A stretch of 64,000 nucleotides of DNA from Hydractinia symbiolongicarpus (Eukaryota; Cnidaria; Hydrozoa; Anthoathecata; Hydractiniidae): the NCBI RefSeq assembly GCF_029227915.1, contig NC_079880.1, positions 2,048,001-2,112,000 on the forward strand. Reading direction: 5' to 3'. Positions 1 to 13,500 of the stretch are shown here, one piece after another. The notes under the pieces are model-generated. The model was not told the origin of the DNA and did not search any database. It was given only the letters and a program-made list of their open reading frames with translations. Every line of letters begins with the position of its first letter. The first letter of the stretch is position 1. The translations under genes and the position numbers were made by a program.

Positions 1-2608
1 ACGATTTTTTAAATTTCTTTTTCACCACTAAAACGCATGAGACTTGTAGTTTTCAAAAATGTTTTCATTTTTGATGACACGCTGAATAAAAGAAGTTTAA
101 TCGCCGCCAAACGAAAACCTGCGATTTCCCGTAAATCCCGGACTCGGCCCGCAGAGTCAAAAGTCTACAAAGAAAGTACCCGGGGTGTAAACTCATTTCC
201 CGAGCGATTTTTTAAATTATTTTTTCACCACTAAAACGCATAAGACTTGTAGTTTTTAAAAATGTTTTCATTTTTGATGAGACGCTGAATAAAAGAAGTT
301 TAATCGCCGGCAAACGAAAACCCGCAATTTCCCGTAAATCCCGGGCTTGGCCCGTATAGTCAAAAGTATACAAAGAAAGTACCCAGGGAGTAAACTCATT
401 TCCCGAACGATTTTTTATATTATTTTTTTACCACTAAACGCATGAGACTTGTAGTTTTCAAAAATATTTTCACATTTGATGGGACGCTGAATAAAAGAAG
501 TTTAATCGCCGGCAAACGAAATCCCGCGATTTCCCGTAAATCCCGGGCTTGGCCCGTATAGTCGAATGTATACAAAGAAAGTACCCAGGAAGTAAACTCA
601 TTTCCCGAACGATTTTTTAAATTTCTTTTTCACCACTAAAACGCATGTGACTTGTAGTTTTCAAAAATGTTTTCATTTTTGATGAGACGCTGAATAAAAG
701 AAGTTTAATCGCCGGCAAACGAAAACCTACGATTTCCCGTAAATCCCGGACTCGGCCCGTATAGTCAAAAGTATACAAAGAAAGTACCCGGGGTGTAAAC
801 TCATTTCCCGAACGATTTTTTAAATTATTATTTCACCACTAAAGCCCATGAGACTTGTTGTTTTTAAAAATGTTTTCATTTTTGATGAGACGCTTAATGA
901 AAGAGGTTTAATCGCCGGCAAACGAAAACCCGCGATTTCCCGTAAATCCCGGGCTTGGCCCGTATAGTCGAATGTATACAAAGAAAGTACCCAGGAAGTA
1001 AACTTATTTCCCGAACGATTTTTTAAATTTTTTTTTCACCACTAAAACGCATGAGACTTGTAGTTTTCAAAAATGTTATCATTTTTGATGAGACGCTTAA
1101 TGAAAGAGGTTTAATCGCCGGCAAACGAAAACCCGCGATTTCCCCGGGCTTGGCTCGTATAGTCGAATGTATACAAAGAAAGTACCCTGTGAATAAACTC
1201 ATTTCCAGAACGATTTTTTAAATTATTTTTTCACCACTAAAACGCATAAGACTTGTAGTTTTCGAAAATGTTTGCATTTCTGATGAGACGGAGAATAAAA
1301 GAAGTGTAATCGCCGGCAAACGAAAACCTGCCATTTCCCGTAAATCCCGGGCTCGGCCCGTATAGTCAAAAGTATACAAAGAAAGTACCCGGGGTGTAAA
1401 CTCTTTTCCCGAACGATTTTTTTAATTATTATTTCACCACTAAAGCCCATGAGACTTGTAGTTTTTAAAAATGTTTTCATTTTTGATAAGACGCTTATTA
1501 AAAGAGGTTTAATCGCCGGCAAACGAAATCCAGCGATTTCCCGTAAATCCCGGGCTTGGCCCGTATAGTGGAATGTATACAAAGAAAGTACCCAGGAAGT
1601 TAGCTCATTTCCCGAACGATTTTTTAAATTTCTTTTTCACCACTAAAAGGCATGAGACTTGTAGTTTTCAAAAATGTTTTCATTTTTGATGAGACGCTGA
1701 ATAAAAGAAGTTTCATCGCCGGCAAACGAAATCCCGCGATTTCCCGTAAATCCCGGGCTTGGCCCGTATAGTCGAATGTATACAAAGAAAGTACCCAGGA
1801 AGTAAACTCATTTTCCGAACGATTTTTTAAATTTCTTTTTCACCACTAAAACGCATGAGACTTGTAGTTTTCAAAAATGTTTTCATTTTTGATGAGACGC
1901 TGAATAAAAGAAGTTTAATCGCCGGCAAACGAAAACCTGCGATTTCCCGTAAATCCCGGACTCGGCCCGTATAGTCAAAAGTATACAAAGAAAGTACCCG
2001 GGGTGTAAACTCATTTCCCGAACGATTTTTTAAATTATTATTTCACCACTAAAGCCCATGAGACTTGTTGTTTTTAAAAATGTTTTCATTTTTGATGAGA
2101 CGCTTAATAAAAGAGGTTTAATCGCCGGCAAACGAAATCCCGCGATTTCCCGTAAATCCCGGGCTTGGCCCGTATAGTCGAATGTATACAAAGAAAGTAC
2201 CCAGGAAGTAAACTCATTTCCTGAACGATTTTTTAAATTTTTTTTTTCACCACTAAAACGCATGAGACTTGTAGTTTTCAAAAATGTTTTCATTTTTGAT
2301 GAGACGCTTAATGAAAGAGGTTTATTCGCCGGCAAACGAAAACCCGCGATTTCCCCGGGCTTGGCCCGTATAGTCGAATGTATACAAAGAAAGTACCCTG
2401 TGAATAAACTCATTTCCAGAACGATTTTTTAAATTATTTTTTCACCACTAAAACGCATAAGACTTGTAGTTTTCAAAAATGTTTTCATTTCTGATGAGAC
2501 GCTTAATGAAAGAGGTTTAATCGCCGGCAAACGAAAACCCGCGATTTCCCCGGGCTTGGCCCGTATAGTCAAAAGTATACAAAGATAGTACCGAGGGAGT
2601 AAACTCAT

Positions 2609-3882
2609 TTCCCGAACGATTTTTTAATTCATTTTTTCGCCACTAAAACGCATGAGACTTGTAGTTTTAAAAAATGTTTTTATTTTTGATGAGACGCTGA
2701 ATAAAAGAAGGTTAATCGCCGGCAAACGAAAACCTGCGATTTCCCGTAAATCCCGGACTCGGCCCGTATAGTCAAAAGTATACAAAGAAAGTACCCAGGG
2801 TGTAAACTCATTTCCCGAACGATTTTTTAAATTATTATTTCACCACTAAAGCCCATGAGACTTGTAGTATTTAAAAATATTCTCATTTTTGATGAGACGC
2901 TGAATAAAAGAAGTTTAATCGCCGGCAAACGAAATCCTGCGATTTCCCGTAAATCCCGGACTCGGCCCGTATAGTCAAAAGTATACAAAGAAAGTACCCA
3001 GGGTGTAAACTCATTTCCCGAACGATATTTTAAATTATTATTTCACCACTAAAGCCCATGAGACTTGTAGTTTTTAAAAATGGTTTCATTTTTGATGAGA
3101 CTCTGAATAAAAGAAGTTTAATCGCCGGCAAACGAAAACCCGCGATTTCCCGTAAATCCCGGTCTCAGCCCGTATAGTCAAAAGTATACAAGGAAAGTAC
3201 CCAGTGAGTAAACTCATTTCCCGAACGATTTTTTAAATTTCTTTTTCCCGAACGATTTTTTAATTCATTTTTTCGCCACTAAAACGCATGAGACTTGTAG
3301 TTTTCAAAAATGTTTTCATTTTTGATGAGACGCTGAATAAAAGAAGTTTAATCGCCGGCACACGAAAACCTGCCATTTCCCGTAAATCCCGGACTCGGCC
3401 CGTATAGTCAAAAGTATACAAAGAAAGTACCCTGGGTGTAAACTCATTTCCCGAACGATTTTTTAAATTATTATTTCACCACTAAAGCCCATGAGACTTG
3501 TAGTATTTAAAAATATTCTCATTTTTGATGAGACGCTGAATAAAAGAAGTTTAATCGCCGGCAAACGAAATCCTGCGATTTCCCGTAAATCCCGGACTCG
3601 GCCCGTATAGTCAAAAGTATACAAAGAAAGTACCCAGGGTGTAAACTCATTTCCCGAACGATATTTTAAATTATTATTTCACCACTAAAGCCCATGAGAC
3701 TTGTAGTTTTTAAAAATGGTTTCATTTTTGATGAGACTCTGAATAAAAGAAGTTTAATCGCCGGCAAACGAAAACCCGCGATTTCCCGTAAATCCCGGTC
3801 TCAGCCCGTATAGTCAAAAGTATACAAGGAAAGTACCCAGTGAGTAAACTGATTTCCCGAACGATTTTTTAAATTTCTTTTT
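2609..3882 (+). repeat. 636-bp tandem duplication (3 units plus 27 bp)
   Basis: The landmark TTAATTCATTTTTTCGCC appears near 2620 and again 636 bp later, and GTAGTATTTAAAAATATTC appears at 2864 and 3500, also 636 bp apart. The first copy runs from about 2611 to 3246 and the second from 3247 to about 3882. Because 636 is three units plus 27 bp, the duplication was not in register with the 203-bp unit. The second copy rejoins the normal array at CTTTTTCACCAC near 3882, as expected if the first copy ends at the duplication junction. Confidence 0.8.
3228..3262 (+). repeat. Out-of-register duplication junction (27-bp extra segment)
   Basis: The sequence reads a boundary segment ending TTAAATTTCTTTTT and then restarts at CCCGAACGATTTTTTAATTC, so the unit boundary is present twice. 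The extra 27 bp makes this unit about 230 bp. A run of T residues lies on both sides of the join, which allows at least TTT of shared sequence. The simplest reading is unequal exchange or replication slippage in which the end of a CTTTTT tract paired with the TTT before CCCGAACG. Confidence 0.8.
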
Positions 3883-6865
3883 CACCACTAAAACGCATGA
3901 GACTTGTAGTTTTCAAAAATGTTTTCATTTTTGATGAGACGCTGAATAAAAGAAGTTTAATCGCCGGCAAACGAAAACCTGCGATTTCCCGTAAATCCCG
4001 GACTCCGCCCGTATAGTCAAAAGTATACAAAGAAAGTACCCGGGGTGTAAACTCATTTCCCGAACGATTTTTTAAATTATTATTTCACCACTAAAGCCCA
4101 TGAGACTTGTTGTTTTTAAAAATGTTTTCATTTTTGATGAGACGCTTAATAAAAGAGGTTTAATCGCCGGCAAACGAAATCCCGCGATTTCCCGTAAATC
4201 CCGGGCTTGGCCCGTATAGTCGAATGTATACAAAGAAAGTACCCAGGAAGTAAACTCATTTCCCGAACGATTTTTTAAATTTTTTTTTCACCACTAAAAC
4301 GCATGAGACTTGTAGTTTTCAAAAATGTTTTCATTTTTGATGAGACGCTTAATGAAAGAGGTTTATTCGCCAGCAAACGAAAACCCGCGATTTCCCCGGG
4401 CTTGGCCCGTATAGTCGAATGTATACAAAGAAAGTACCCTGTGAATAAACTCATTTCCAGAACGATTTTTTAATTTATTTTTTCACCACTAAAACGTATA
4501 AGACTTGTAGTTTTCAAAAATGTTTTCATTTCTGATGAGACGCTTAATGAAAGAGGTTTAATCGCCGGCAAACGAAAACCCGCGATTTCCCCGGGCTTGG
4601 CCCGTATAGTCAAAAGTATACAAAGATAGTACCGAGGGAGTAAACTCATTTCCCGAACGATTTTTTAATTCATTTTTTCGCCACTAAAACGCATGAGACT
4701 TGTAGTTTTCAAAAATGTTTTCATTTTTGATGAGACGCTGAATAAAAAAAGTTTAATCGCCGGCAAACGAAAACCTGCGATTTCTCGTAAATCTCGGACT
4801 CGGCCCGTATAGTCAAAAGTATACAAAGAACGTACCCAGGGTGTAAACTCATTTCCCGAACGATTTTTTAAATTATTATTTCACCACTAAAGCCCATGAG
4901 ACTTGTAGTTTTTAAAAATGGTTTCATTTTTGATGAGACTCTGAATAAAAGAAGTTTAATCGCCGGCAAACGAAAACCCGCGATTTCCCGTAAATCCCGG
5001 TCTCAGCCCGTATAGTCAAAAGTATACAAGGAAAGTACCCAGTGAGTAAACTCATTTCCCTAACGAATTTTTAAATTATTTTTTCACCACTAAAGCGCAT
5101 GAGACTTGTAGTTTTCAAAAATGTTTTCATTTTGGATGAGACGCTGAATAAAAGAAGTTTACTCGCCGGCAAACGAAAACCTGCGATTTCCCGTAAATCC
5201 CGGACTCGGCTGTTATAGTCAATAGTATACAAAGAAAGTACCCAGGGTGTAAACTCATTTTCCGAACGATTTTTTAAATTGTTTTTTCACCACTAAAACG
5301 CATGAGACTTGTAGTTTTCAAAAATGTTTTCATTTTTGATGAGACGCTGAATAAAAGAAGTTTAATTGCCGGCAAACGAAAACCTGCGATTTCCCGTAAA
5401 TTCTGGACTCAGCCCGTATAGTCAAAAGTATACAAAGAAAGTACCCAGGAAGTAAACTCATTTCCCAAACGATTATTTAAATTATTATTTCACCACTAAA
5501 GCCCATGAGACTTGTAGTTTTTAAAAATGTTTTCATTTTTGATGAGACGCAGAATAAAAGAAGTTTAATCGCCGGCAAACGAAAACCCGCGATTTCCCGT
5601 AAATCCCGGACTCGGCCCGTATAGTCAAAAGTATACAAGGAAAGTACCCAGTGAGTAAACTCATTTCCCAAACGAATTTTTAAATTATTTTTTCACCACT
5701 AAAACGCATGAGACTTGTAGTTTTCAGAAATGTCTTCATTTTTGATGAGACGCTTATTAAAAGTGGTTTAATCGCCGGCAAACGAAAACCCGCGATTTCC
5801 CGTAAATCCCGGGCTTGGCCCGTATAGTCGAATGTATACAAAGAAAGTACCCTGTGAGTAAACTCATTTCCAAAACGATTTTTTAAATTATCTTTTCACC
5901 ACTAAAACGCTTGAGACTTGTAGTTTTCAAAAATGTTTTCATTTTTGATGAGACGCTGAATAAAAGAAGTTTAATCGCCGGCAAACGAAAACCCGCCATT
6001 TCCCGTAAACCCCGGACTCGGCCCGCAGAGTCAAAAGTATACAAAGAAAGTACCCAGGGAGTAAACTCATTTCCCGAACGAATTTTTAAATTATTTTTCC
6101 ACCACTAAAACGCATGAGAATTGTAGTTTTCAGAAATGTTTTCATTTTTGATGAGACGCTTAATAAAAGTGGTTTAATCGCCGGCAAACGAAAACCCGCG
6201 ATTTCCCGTAAATCCCGGGCTTGGCCCGTAAAGTCGAATGTATACAAAGAAAGTACCCTGTGAGTAAACTCATTTCCAAAACGATTTTTTAAATTATCTT
6301 TTCACCACTAAAACGCTTGAGACTTGTAGTTTTCAAAAATGTTTTCATTTTTGATGAGACGCTGAATAAAAGAAGTTTAATCGCCGGCAAACGAAAACCC
6401 GCGACTTCCCGTAAATCCCGGACTCAGCCCGTATAGTCAAAAGTATACAAAGAAAGTACCCAGGGAGTAAACTCATTTCCCGAACGATTTTTTAAATTAT
6501 TTTTTCACCACTAAAACGCATGAGACTTGTAGTTTTCAAAAATGTTTTCATTTTTGATGAGACCCTGAATAAAAGAAGTTTAATCGCCGGCAAACAAAAA
6601 CCTGCGATTTCCCGTAAATCCCGGACTCGGCCCGTATAGTCAAAAGTATACAAAGAAAGTACCCAGGGAGTAAACTCATTTCCCGAACGATTTCTTAAAT
6701 TAATTTTCACCACTAAAACGCATGAGACTTGTAGTTTTCAAAAATGTTTTCATTTTTGATGAGACGCTTAATGAAAGAGGTTTAATCGCCAGCAAACGAA
6801 AACCCGCGATTTCCCGTAAATCCCGGGCGTGGCCCGTATAGTCGAATGTATACAAAGAAAGTACC

Positions 6866-9800
6866 CTGTGAGTAAACTCATTTCCAGAACGATTTTTTAA
6901 TTTATTTTTTCAACACTAAAACGCATGAGACTTGTAGTTTTTAAAAATGTTTTCATTTTGGATGAGACCCTGAATAAAAGAAGTTTAATCGCCGGCAAAC
7001 GAAAACCTGCGATTTCCCGTAAATCCCGGACTCGGCTGTTATAGTCAATAGTATACAAAGAAAGTACCCAGGGTGTAAACTCATTTTCCGAACGATTTTT
7101 TAAAATATTTTTTCACCACTAAAACGCATGAGACTTGTAGTTTTCAAAAATGTTTTCATTTTTGATGAGACGCTGAATAAAAAAAGTTTAATTGCCGGCA
7201 AACGAAAACCTGCGATTTCCCGTAAATTCTGGACTCGGCCCGTATAGTCAAAAGTATACAAAGAAAGTACCCAGGAAGTAAACTCATTTCCCAAACGATT
7301 ATTTAAATTATTATTTCACCACTAAAGCCCATGAGACTTGTAGTTTTTAAAAATGTTTTCATTTTTGATGAGACGCAGAATAAAAGAAGTTTAATCGCCG
7401 GCAAACGAAAACCCGCGATTTCCCGTAAATCCCGGACTCGGCCCGTATAGTCAAAAGTATACAAGGAAAGTACCCAGTGAGTAAACTCATTTCCCGAACG
7501 AATTTTTAAATTATTTTTTCACCACTAAAACGCATGAGACTTGTAGTTTTCAGAAATGTCTTCATTTTTGATGAGACGCTTAATAAAAGTGGTTTAATCG
7601 CCGGCAAACGAAAACCCGCGATTTCCCGTAAATCCCGGGCTTGGCCCGTATAGTCGAATTTATACAAAGAAAGTACCCAGGGAGTAAACTCATTTCCCAA
7701 ACGATTTTTTAAATTAATTTTCACCACTAAAACGCATGAGACTTGTAGTTTTCAGAAATGTCTTCATTTTTGATGAGACGCTTAATGAAAGAGGTTTAAT
7801 CGCCGGCAAACGAAAACCCGCGATTTCCCGTAAATCCCGGGCTTGGCCCGTATAGTCGAATGTATACAAAGAAAGTACCCTGTGAGTAAACTCATTTCCA
7901 AAACGATTTTTTAAATTATCTTTTCACCACTAAAACGCTTGAGACTTGTAGTTTTCAAAAATGTTTTCATTTTTGATGAGACGCTGAATAAAAGAAGTTT
8001 AATCGCCGGCAAACGAAAACCCGCCATTTCCCGTAAACCCCGGACTCGGCCCGCAGAGTCAAAAGTATACAAAGAAAGTACCCAGGGAGTAAACTCATTT
8101 CCCGAACGAATTTTTAAATTATTTTTCCACCACTAAAACGCATGAGAATTGTAGTTTTCAGAAATGTTTTCATTTTTGATGAGACGCTTAATAAAAGTGG
8201 TTTAATCGCCGGCAAACGAAAACCCGCGATTTCCCGTAAATCCCGGGCTCGGCTGTTATAGTCAATAGTATACAAAGAAAGTACCCAGGGTGTAAACTCA
8301 TTTTCCGAACGATTTTTTAAATTGTTTTTTCACCACTAAAACGCATGAGACTTGTAGTTTTCAAAAATGTTTTCATTTTTGATGAGACGCTGAATAAAAG
8401 AAGTTTAATTGCCGGCAAACGAAAACCTGCGATTTCCCGTAAATTCTGGACTCGGCCCGTATAGTCAAAAGTATACAAAGAAAGTACCCAGGAAGTAAAC
8501 TCATTTCCCAAACGATTATTTAAATTATTATTTCACCACTAAAGCCCATGAGACTTGTAGTTTTTAAAAATGTTTTCATTTTTGATGAGACGCAGAATAA
8601 AAGAAGTTTAATCGCCGGCAAACGAAAACCCGCGATTTCCCGTAAATCCCGGACTCGGCCCGTATAGTCAAAAGTATACAAGGAAAGTACCCTGTGAGTA
8701 AACTCATTTCCAGAACGATTTTTTAATTTATTTTTTCAACACTAAAACGCATGAGACTTGTAGTTTTTAAAAATGTTTTCATTTTGGATGAGACGCTGAA
8801 TAAAAGAAGTTTACTCGCCGGCAAACGAAAACCTGCGATTTCCCGTAAATCCCGGACTCGGCTGTTATAGTCAATAGTATACAAAGAAAGTACCCAGGGT
8901 GTAAACTCATTTTCCGAACGATTTTTTAAAATATTTTTTCACCACTAAAACGCATGAGACTTGTAGTTTTCAAAAATGTTTTCATTTTTGATGAGACGCT
9001 GAATAAAAAAAGTTTAATTGCCGGCAAACGAAAACCTGCGATTTCCCGTAAATTCTGGACTCGGCCCGTATAGTCAAAAGTATACAAAGAAAGTACCCAG
9101 GAAGTAAACTCATTTCCCAAACGATTATTTAAATTATTATTTCACCACTAAAGCCCATGAGACTTGTAGTTTTTAAAAATGTTTTCATTTTTGATGAGAC
9201 GCAGAATAAAAGAAGTTTAATCGCCGGCAAACGAAAACCCGCGATTTCCCGTAAATCCCGGACTCGGCCCGTATAGTCAAAAGTATACAAGGAAAGTACC
9301 CAGTGAGTAAACTCATTTCCCGAACGAATTTTTAAATTATTTTTTCACCACTAAAACGCATGAGACTTGTAGTTTTCAGAAATGTCTTCATTTTTGATGA
9401 GACGCTTAATAAAAGTGGTTTAATCGCCGGCAAACGAAAACACGCGATTTCCCGTAAATCCCGGGCTTGGCCCGTATAGTCGAATTTATACAAAGAAAGT
9501 ACCCAGGGAGTAAACTCATTTCCCAAACGATTTTTTAAATTAATTTTCACCACTAAAACGCATGAGACTTGTAGTTTTCAGAAATGTCTTCATTTTTGAT
9601 GAGACGCTTAATGAAAGAGGTTTAATCGCCGGCAAACGAAAACCCGCGATTTCCCGTAAATCCCGGGCTTGGCCCGTATAGTCGAATGTATACAAAGAAA
9701 GTACCCTGTGAGTAAACTCATTTCCAAAACGATTTTTTAAATTATCTTTTCACCACTAAAACGCTTGAGACTTGTAGTTTTCAAAAATGTTTTCATTTTT

Positions 9801-10517
9801 GATGAGACGCTGAATAAAAGAAGTTTAATCGCCGGCAAACGAAAACCCGCCATTTCCCGTAAACCCCGGACTCGGCCCGCAGAGTCAAAAGTATACAAAG
9901 AAAGTACCCAGGGAGTAAACTCATTTCCCGAACGAATTTTTAAATTATTTTTCCACCACTAAAACGCATGAGAATTGTAGTTTTCAGAAATGTTTTCATT
10001 TTTGATGAGACGCTTAATAAAAGTGGTTTAATCGCCGGCAAACGAAAACCCGCGATTTCCCGTAAATCCCGGGCTCGGCTGTTATAGTCAATAGTATACA
10101 AAGAAAGTACCCAGGGTGTAAACTCATTTTCCGAACGATTTTTTAAATTGTTTTTTCACCACTAAAACGCATGAGACTTGTAGTTTTCAAAAATGTTTTC
10201 ATTTTTGATGAGACGCTGAATAAACGAAGTTTAATTGCCGGCAAACGAAAACCTGCGATTTCCCGTAAATTCTGGACTCGGTCCGTATAGTCAAAAGTAT
10301 ACAAAGAAAGTACCCAGGAAGTAAACTCATTTCCCAAACGATTATTTAAATTATTATTTCACCACTAAAGCCCATGAGACTTGTAGTTTTTAAAAATGTT
10401 TTCATTTTTGATGAGACGCAGAATAAAAGAAGTTTAATCGCCGGCAAACGAAAACCCGCGATTTCCCGTAAATCCCGGACTCGGCCCGTATAGTCAAAAG
10501 TATACAAGGAAAGTACC
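6866..10517 (+). repeat. 9-unit higher-order repeat, two tandem copies (1826 bp each)
   Basis: Landmarks recur at an offset of 1826 bp: TTTCCAGAACG at 6881 and 8707, the GGCTGTTATAGTCAATAG segment near 7035 and 8861, and the TTG-started plus frame beginning at 7939 and 9765. The two copies differ at only a few sites, for example GACCCTG versus GACGCTG and TTTAATCGCC versus TTTACTCGCC near the start. The join, near 8692, falls inside AAGGAAAGTACCC, where the tail changes from CAGTGAG to CTGTGAG. Related segments recur at 10.3-11.2 kb (offset 1217, six units) and 13.2-14.2 kb (offset 4259, 21 units). Confidence 0.8.
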
Positions 10518-11472
10518 CAGTGAGTAAACTCATTTCCCAAACGAATTTTTAAATTATTTTTTCACCACTAAAACGCATGAGACTTGTAGTTTTCAGAAAT
10601 GTCTTCATTTTTGATGAGACGCTTAATAAAAGTGGTTTAATCGCCGGCAAACGAAAACCCGCGATTTCCCGTAAATCCCGGGCTTGGCCCGTATAGTCGA
10701 ATTTATACAAAGAAAGTACCCAGGGAGTAAACTCATTTCCCAAACGATTTTTTAAATTAACTTTCACCACTAGAACGCATGAGACTTGTAGTTTTCAGAA
10801 ATGTCTTCATTTTTGATGAGACGCTTAATGAAAGAGGTTTAATCGCCGGCAAACGAAAACCCGCGATTTCCCGTAAATCCCGGGCTTGGCCCGTATAGTC
10901 GAATGTATACAAAGAAAGTACCCTGTGAGTAAACTCATTTCCAAAACGATTTTTTAAATTATCTTTTCACCACTAAAACGCTTGAGACTTGTAGTTTTCA
11001 AAAATGTTTTCATTTTTGATGAGACGCTGAATAAAAGAAGTTTAATCGCCGGCAAACGAAAACCCGCCATTTCCCGTAAACCCCGGACTCGGCCCGCAGA
11101 GTCAAAAGTATACAAAGAAAGTACCCAGGGAGTAAACTCATTTCCCGAACGAATTTTTAAATTATTTTTCCACCACTAAAACGCATGAGAATTGTAGTTT
11201 TCAGAAATGTTTTCATTTTTGATGAGACGCTTAATAAAAGTGGTTTAATCGCCGGCAAACGAAAACCCGCGATTTCCCGTAAATCCCGGGCTTGGCCCGT
11301 ATAGTCGAATGTATACAAAGAAAGTACCCTGTGAGTAAACTCATTTCCAAAACGATTTTTTAAATTATCTTTTCACCACTAAAACGCTTGAGACTTGTAG
11401 TTTTCAAAAATGTTTTCATTTTTGATGAGACGCTGAATAAAAGAAGTTTAATCGCCGGCAAACGAAAACCCG

Positions 11473-13500
11473 CGACTTCCCGTAAATCCCGGACTCAGCC
11501 CGTTTAGTCAAAAGTATACAAAGAAAGTACCCAGGGAGTAAACTCATTTCCCGAACGATTTTTTAAATTATTTTTTCACCACTAAAACGCATGAGACTTG
11601 TAGTTTTCAAAAATGTTTTCATTTTTGATGAGACCCTGAATAAAAGAAGTTTAATCGCCGGCAAACAAAAACCTGCGATTTCCCGTAAATCCCGGACTCG
11701 GCCCGTATAGTCAAAAGTATACAAAGAAAGTACCCAGGGAGTAAACTCATTTCCCGAACGATTTCTTAAATTAATTTTCACCACTAAAACGCATGAGACT
11801 TGTAGTTTTCAAAAATGTTTTCATTTTTGATGAGACGCTTAATGAAAGAGGTTTAATCTCCAGCAAACGAAAACCCGCGATTTCCCGTAAATCCCGGGCG
11901 TGGCCCGTATAGTCGAATGTATACAAAGAAAGTACCCTGTGAGTAAACTCATTTCCAGAACGATTTTTTAATTTATTTTTTCAACACTAAAACGCATGAG
12001 ACTTGTAGTTTTTAAAAATGTTTTCATTTTGGATGAGACGCTGAATAAAAGAAGTTTACTCGCCGGCAAACGAAAACCTGCGATTTCCCGTAAATCCCGG
12101 ACTCGGCTGTTATAGTCAATAGTATACAAAGAAAGTACCCAGGGTGTAAACTCATTTTCCGAACGATTTTTTAAAATATTTTTTCACCACTAAAACGCAT
12201 GAGACTTGTAGTTTTCAAAAATGTTTTCATTTTTGATGAGACGCTGAATAAAAAAAGTTTAATTACCGGCAAACGAAAACCTGCGATTTCCCGTAAATTC
12301 TGGACTCGGCCCGTATAGTCAAAAGTATACAAAGAAAGTACCCAGGAAGTAAACTCATTTCCCAAACGATTATTTAAATTATTATTTCACCACTAAAGCC
12401 CATGAGACTTGTAGTTTTTAAAAATGTTTTCATTTTTGATGAGACGCAGAATAAAAGAAGTTTAATCGCCGGCAAACGAAAACCCGCGACTTCCCGTAAA
12501 TCCCGGACTCAGCCCGTTTAGTCAAAAGTATACAAAGAAAGTACCCAGGGAGTAAACTCATTTCCCGAACGATTTTTTAAATTATTTTTTCACCACTAAA
12601 ACGCATGAGACTTGTAGTTTTCAAAAATGTTTTCATTTTTGATGAGACCCTGAATAAAAGAAGTTTAATCGCCGGCAAACAAAAACCTGCGATTTCCCGT
12701 AAATCCCGGACTCGGCCCGTATAGTCAAAAGTATACAAAGAAAGTACCCAGGGAGTAAACTCATTTCCCGAACGATTTCTTAAATTAATTTTCACCACTA
12801 AAACGCATGAGACTTGTAGTTTTCAAAAATGTTTTCATTTTTGATGAGACGCTTAATGAAAGAGGTTTAATCTCCAGCAAACGAAAACCCGCGATTTCCC
12901 GTAAATCCCGGGCGTGGCCCGTATAGTCGAATGTATACAAAGAAAGTACCCTGTGAGTAAACTCATTTCCAGAACGATTTTTTAATTTATTTTTTCAACA
13001 CTAAAACGCATGAGACTTGTAGTTTTTAAAAATGTTTTCATTTTGGATGAGACGCTGAATAAAAGAAGTTTACTCGCCGGCAAACGAAAACCTGCGATTT
13101 CCCGTAAATCCCGGACTCGGCTGTTATAGTCAATAGTATACAAAGAAAGTACCCAGGGTGTAAACTCATTTTCCGAACGATTTTTTAAAATATTTTTTCA
13201 CCACTAAAACGCATGAGACTTGTAGTTTTCAAAAATGTTTTCATTTTTGATGAGACGCTGAATAAAAAAAGTTTAATTGCCGGCAAACGAAAACCTGCGA
13301 TTTCCCGTAAATTCTGGACTCGGCCCGTATAGTCAAAAGTATACAAAGAAAGTACCCAGGAAGTAAACTCATTTCCCAAACGATTATTTAAATTATTATT
13401 TCACCACTAAAGCCCATGAGACTTGTAGTTTTTAAAAATGTTTTCATTTTTGATGAGACGCAGAATAAAAGAAGTTTAATCGCCGGCAAACGAAAACCCG
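11473..13500 (+). repeat. 5-unit higher-order repeat, two tandem copies (1014 bp each)
   Basis: Two private variants tag both copies: CCCGTTTAGTC at about 11501 and 12515, and TTTAATCTCCAGC near 11856 and 12870, each pair 1014 bp apart. The 73-codon minus frame at 11563-11784 and 12577-12798 shows the same offset. The first copy also matches 6.4-7.4 kb at an offset of 5071 bp (25 units), so an older copy was amplified again here. The two tandem copies look almost identical by eye. Confidence 0.82.

Larger units (their letters stand above)
1..5000 (+). repeat. Loosely ordered array block with 8-bp-deleted units
   Basis: This block mixes A-like and D-like units with little long-range periodicity. 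Five units, at about 1143, 2353, 2550, 4394 and 4590, read GATTTCCCCGGGC where the norm is GATTTCCCGTAAATCCCGGGC. This is an 8-bp deletion of GTAAATCC that leaves units of about 195 bp. I did not find it outside the first 5 kb. Segments near 1.8-2.6 kb and 3.85-4.65 kb look like copies offset by about 2041 bp, which is ten units plus length changes from the 636-bp duplication between them. No gene is present. Confidence 0.75.
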
